From: Pseudomonadota bacterium
GTDB lineage: Bacteria > Pseudomonadota > Alphaproteobacteria > Rhizobiales > Devosiaceae
Direction of reading: 5' to 3'
NCBI GenBank assembly: GCA_023430705.1
Contig: JAEYZJ010000360.1
Span: 1 to 5,593 of the forward strand
DNA length: 5,593 bases
A program made the translations under genes and the position numbers. Under the pieces are notes generated by a model that did not search any database, was not told where the DNA came from, and saw nothing but the letters and a program-made list of their open reading frames with translations. Positions 4,787 through 5,593 of this stretch are shown here, one piece after another. Within the stretch, counting starts at the first letter, position 1. Each line of letters starts with the position of its first letter.

Positions 4787-4792
4787 CTGATT

Positions 4793-5593
4793 ATGGTGGA
4801 CGCCACCGATACTGCGGGGGTCATCCTAAAGATTCTGAGCGGCGTCCAGGCGGGCGTCGATATCGCTTTGCGCGACGGCGACTACACGCTGGGCTCGAGC
4901 GACGACGACGACATCCAGTTCTTCGATGTGAGCCTGAAGCCCGCGCATGCGCGTCTGTCGATCCGCGCCGGCACGATTCAGATCGGTGGCGGCGCCGGAC
5001 AGTTGCGCACCCGCAACGGGATCGTGCTTGAAGGGGGGGCCGCGCCGGTCGACCTCGAGCCCCTCGACATCGTGACGGTGGGAACCACACGCTTTGCGCT
5101 CGGTCCCCGGGTCGCCAACTGGGCCACCATCACCGACGCCGAGCGCGATGAGCCCGGCGGCCTCTATGCGGATCCCCGGCCGCGTCGGGCGAAGGCAGAA
5201 AAGCCACGTTGGCGCTGGCCGGTCGCACTGGCCGTGGCGATTCCCGTCGGGGCGATCGCCGCGGGCGTCATGGTCGCCTCGTTGAACACGCCGCAGGCCG
5301 CCAGGTCCGAGGAAGAGGCGGTGCGCACCAACCTCTCGATCGTCGAGGAGGCACTGGCCCGCTTCGATTTCCGTTCGCGGCTGGTCCTCACCGAGGAACT
5401 CGACCGCAGCCTCTCGTTGACGGGCTTTGTCGATGATGCAGCGCAGCGCCGCGGTGTCGTTGCTGCCGTCCAGGCCACGGGCATTCCTGTCCGAACCCGC
5501 CTGACGGTGCTTTCGACGATCCAGCAGGAGGTGGCGAGCCTGCTCGAGTCGGAGAATGCCGGCGTCGAGTTCTCCCTGTCGCCCGTGGGGGTA
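4793..5593 (+). CDS. sctD: SctD, inner-membrane ring protein of type III secretion (3' end outside window)
   Basis: SctD forms the outer of the two inner-membrane rings of the injectisome. It contacts the sorting platform in the cytoplasm and the secretin in the periplasm. The frame is open to the window end with 267 residues visible; family members have about 400. Residues about 10-105 form an FHA-type domain (YTLGSSDDDDIQFFDVSL, HARLSI, then LEPLDIVTVGTTRFALG). The Arg and Ser that bind phosphothreonine in true FHA domains are not at the usual places (LGSS for GR, KPAH for SxxH), as is known for the YscD group. A charged linker ending in RPRRAKAEKPRWRW precedes one membrane helix (about 143-164). 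A periplasmic helix then leads into the first BON-like domain (about 196-245, LSLTGFVDDAAQRRGVVAAV). The start at ATG 4793 has a good ribosome site. The gene is divergent from the regulator and is likely the first gene of a structural operon continuing to the right. Confidence 0.9.
   Translation, partial: MVDATDTAGVILKILSGVQAGVDIALRDGDYTLGSSDDDDIQFFDVSLKPAHARLSIRAGTIQIGGGAGQLRTRNGIVLEGGAAPVDLEPLDIVTVGTTRFALGPRVANWATITDAERDEPGGLYADPRPRRAKAEKPRWRWPVALAVAIPVGAIAAGVMVASLNTPQAARSEEEAVRTNLSIVEEALARFDFRSRLVLTEELDRSLSLTGFVDDAAQRRGVVAAVQATGIPVRTRLTVLSTIQQEVASLLESENAGVEFSLSPVGV

Larger units (their letters stand above)
4527..4792. promoter_or_regulatory. Divergent control region between regulator gene and sctD
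   Basis: About 260 bases with no convincing gene lie between the regulator frame and sctD. The central part is clearly richer in A and T than the genes on either side. It holds two palindromes (4600-4624 and 4664-4686), repeated GTGA words (4620, 4653, 4665) and one promoter-like pair for sctD. No good promoter for the minus direction stands out. A short minus-strand frame starting at TTG 4570 ends in a TGA (4523-4525) that overlaps CTG 4526. Confidence 0.6.

Noticed and set aside
4542..4790. 82-codon plus-strand frame before sctD, or its 34-codon form from ATG 4686
   Set aside because: It runs through the AT-rich control region, the palindromes and the likely sctD promoter. No good ribosome site precedes either start and the protein resembles nothing. 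A tiny leader gene cannot be fully excluded.

Overview
The window is high-GC DNA (apart from a more AT-rich patch near 4580-4740) and carries part of a type III secretion (injectisome) locus. The composition, the GTG and TTG starts and the Ysc-like gene set suggest a Gram-negative proteobacterium, quite possibly an alphaproteobacterium. Nothing here fixes the genus.

Left part (2-1451, + strand): three tightly packed genes read rightward. The first two are small inner-membrane proteins that look like diverged ExbD/TolR-type subunits. The first is cut by the window edge, and the second starts at a GTG overlapping the stop of the first. The third encodes a 95-residue, strongly charged, soluble protein that I do not recognise. 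It ends only 3 bases before the stop of the facing gene.

Middle part (1455-4526, - strand): this strand carries two transcription blocks. The leftmost is sctW (a YopN-TyeA/HrpJ-type gatekeeper, 400 aa) followed by a SycN-like chaperone gene. Upstream of it, separated by a 141-base gap with a strong hairpin terminator and a palindrome-rich promoter region, lies a three-gene block in the order Crp/Fnr-type regulator, small YscE-like needle chaperone, SctF needle subunit. These genes are 19 and 1 bases apart. The regulator has a clear cyclic-nucleotide-binding barrel and HTH but no standard start codon.

Right part (4527-5593): a divergent control region of roughly 260 bases holds two palindromic candidate operators and a plausible sigma70-type promoter. 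It is followed by the 5' part of sctD, the inner-membrane ring protein (FHA domain, one membrane span, start of the periplasmic domains), which is cut by the window end.

Working together: SctD builds the inner ring. SctF polymerises into the needle, with its small partner keeping it soluble beforehand. SctW with its chaperone blocks early effector export. The Crp/Fnr protein, placed between sctD and the needle genes, is the obvious candidate to control both directions. The ExbD-like genes and the 95-aa gene have no assigned role in this system.
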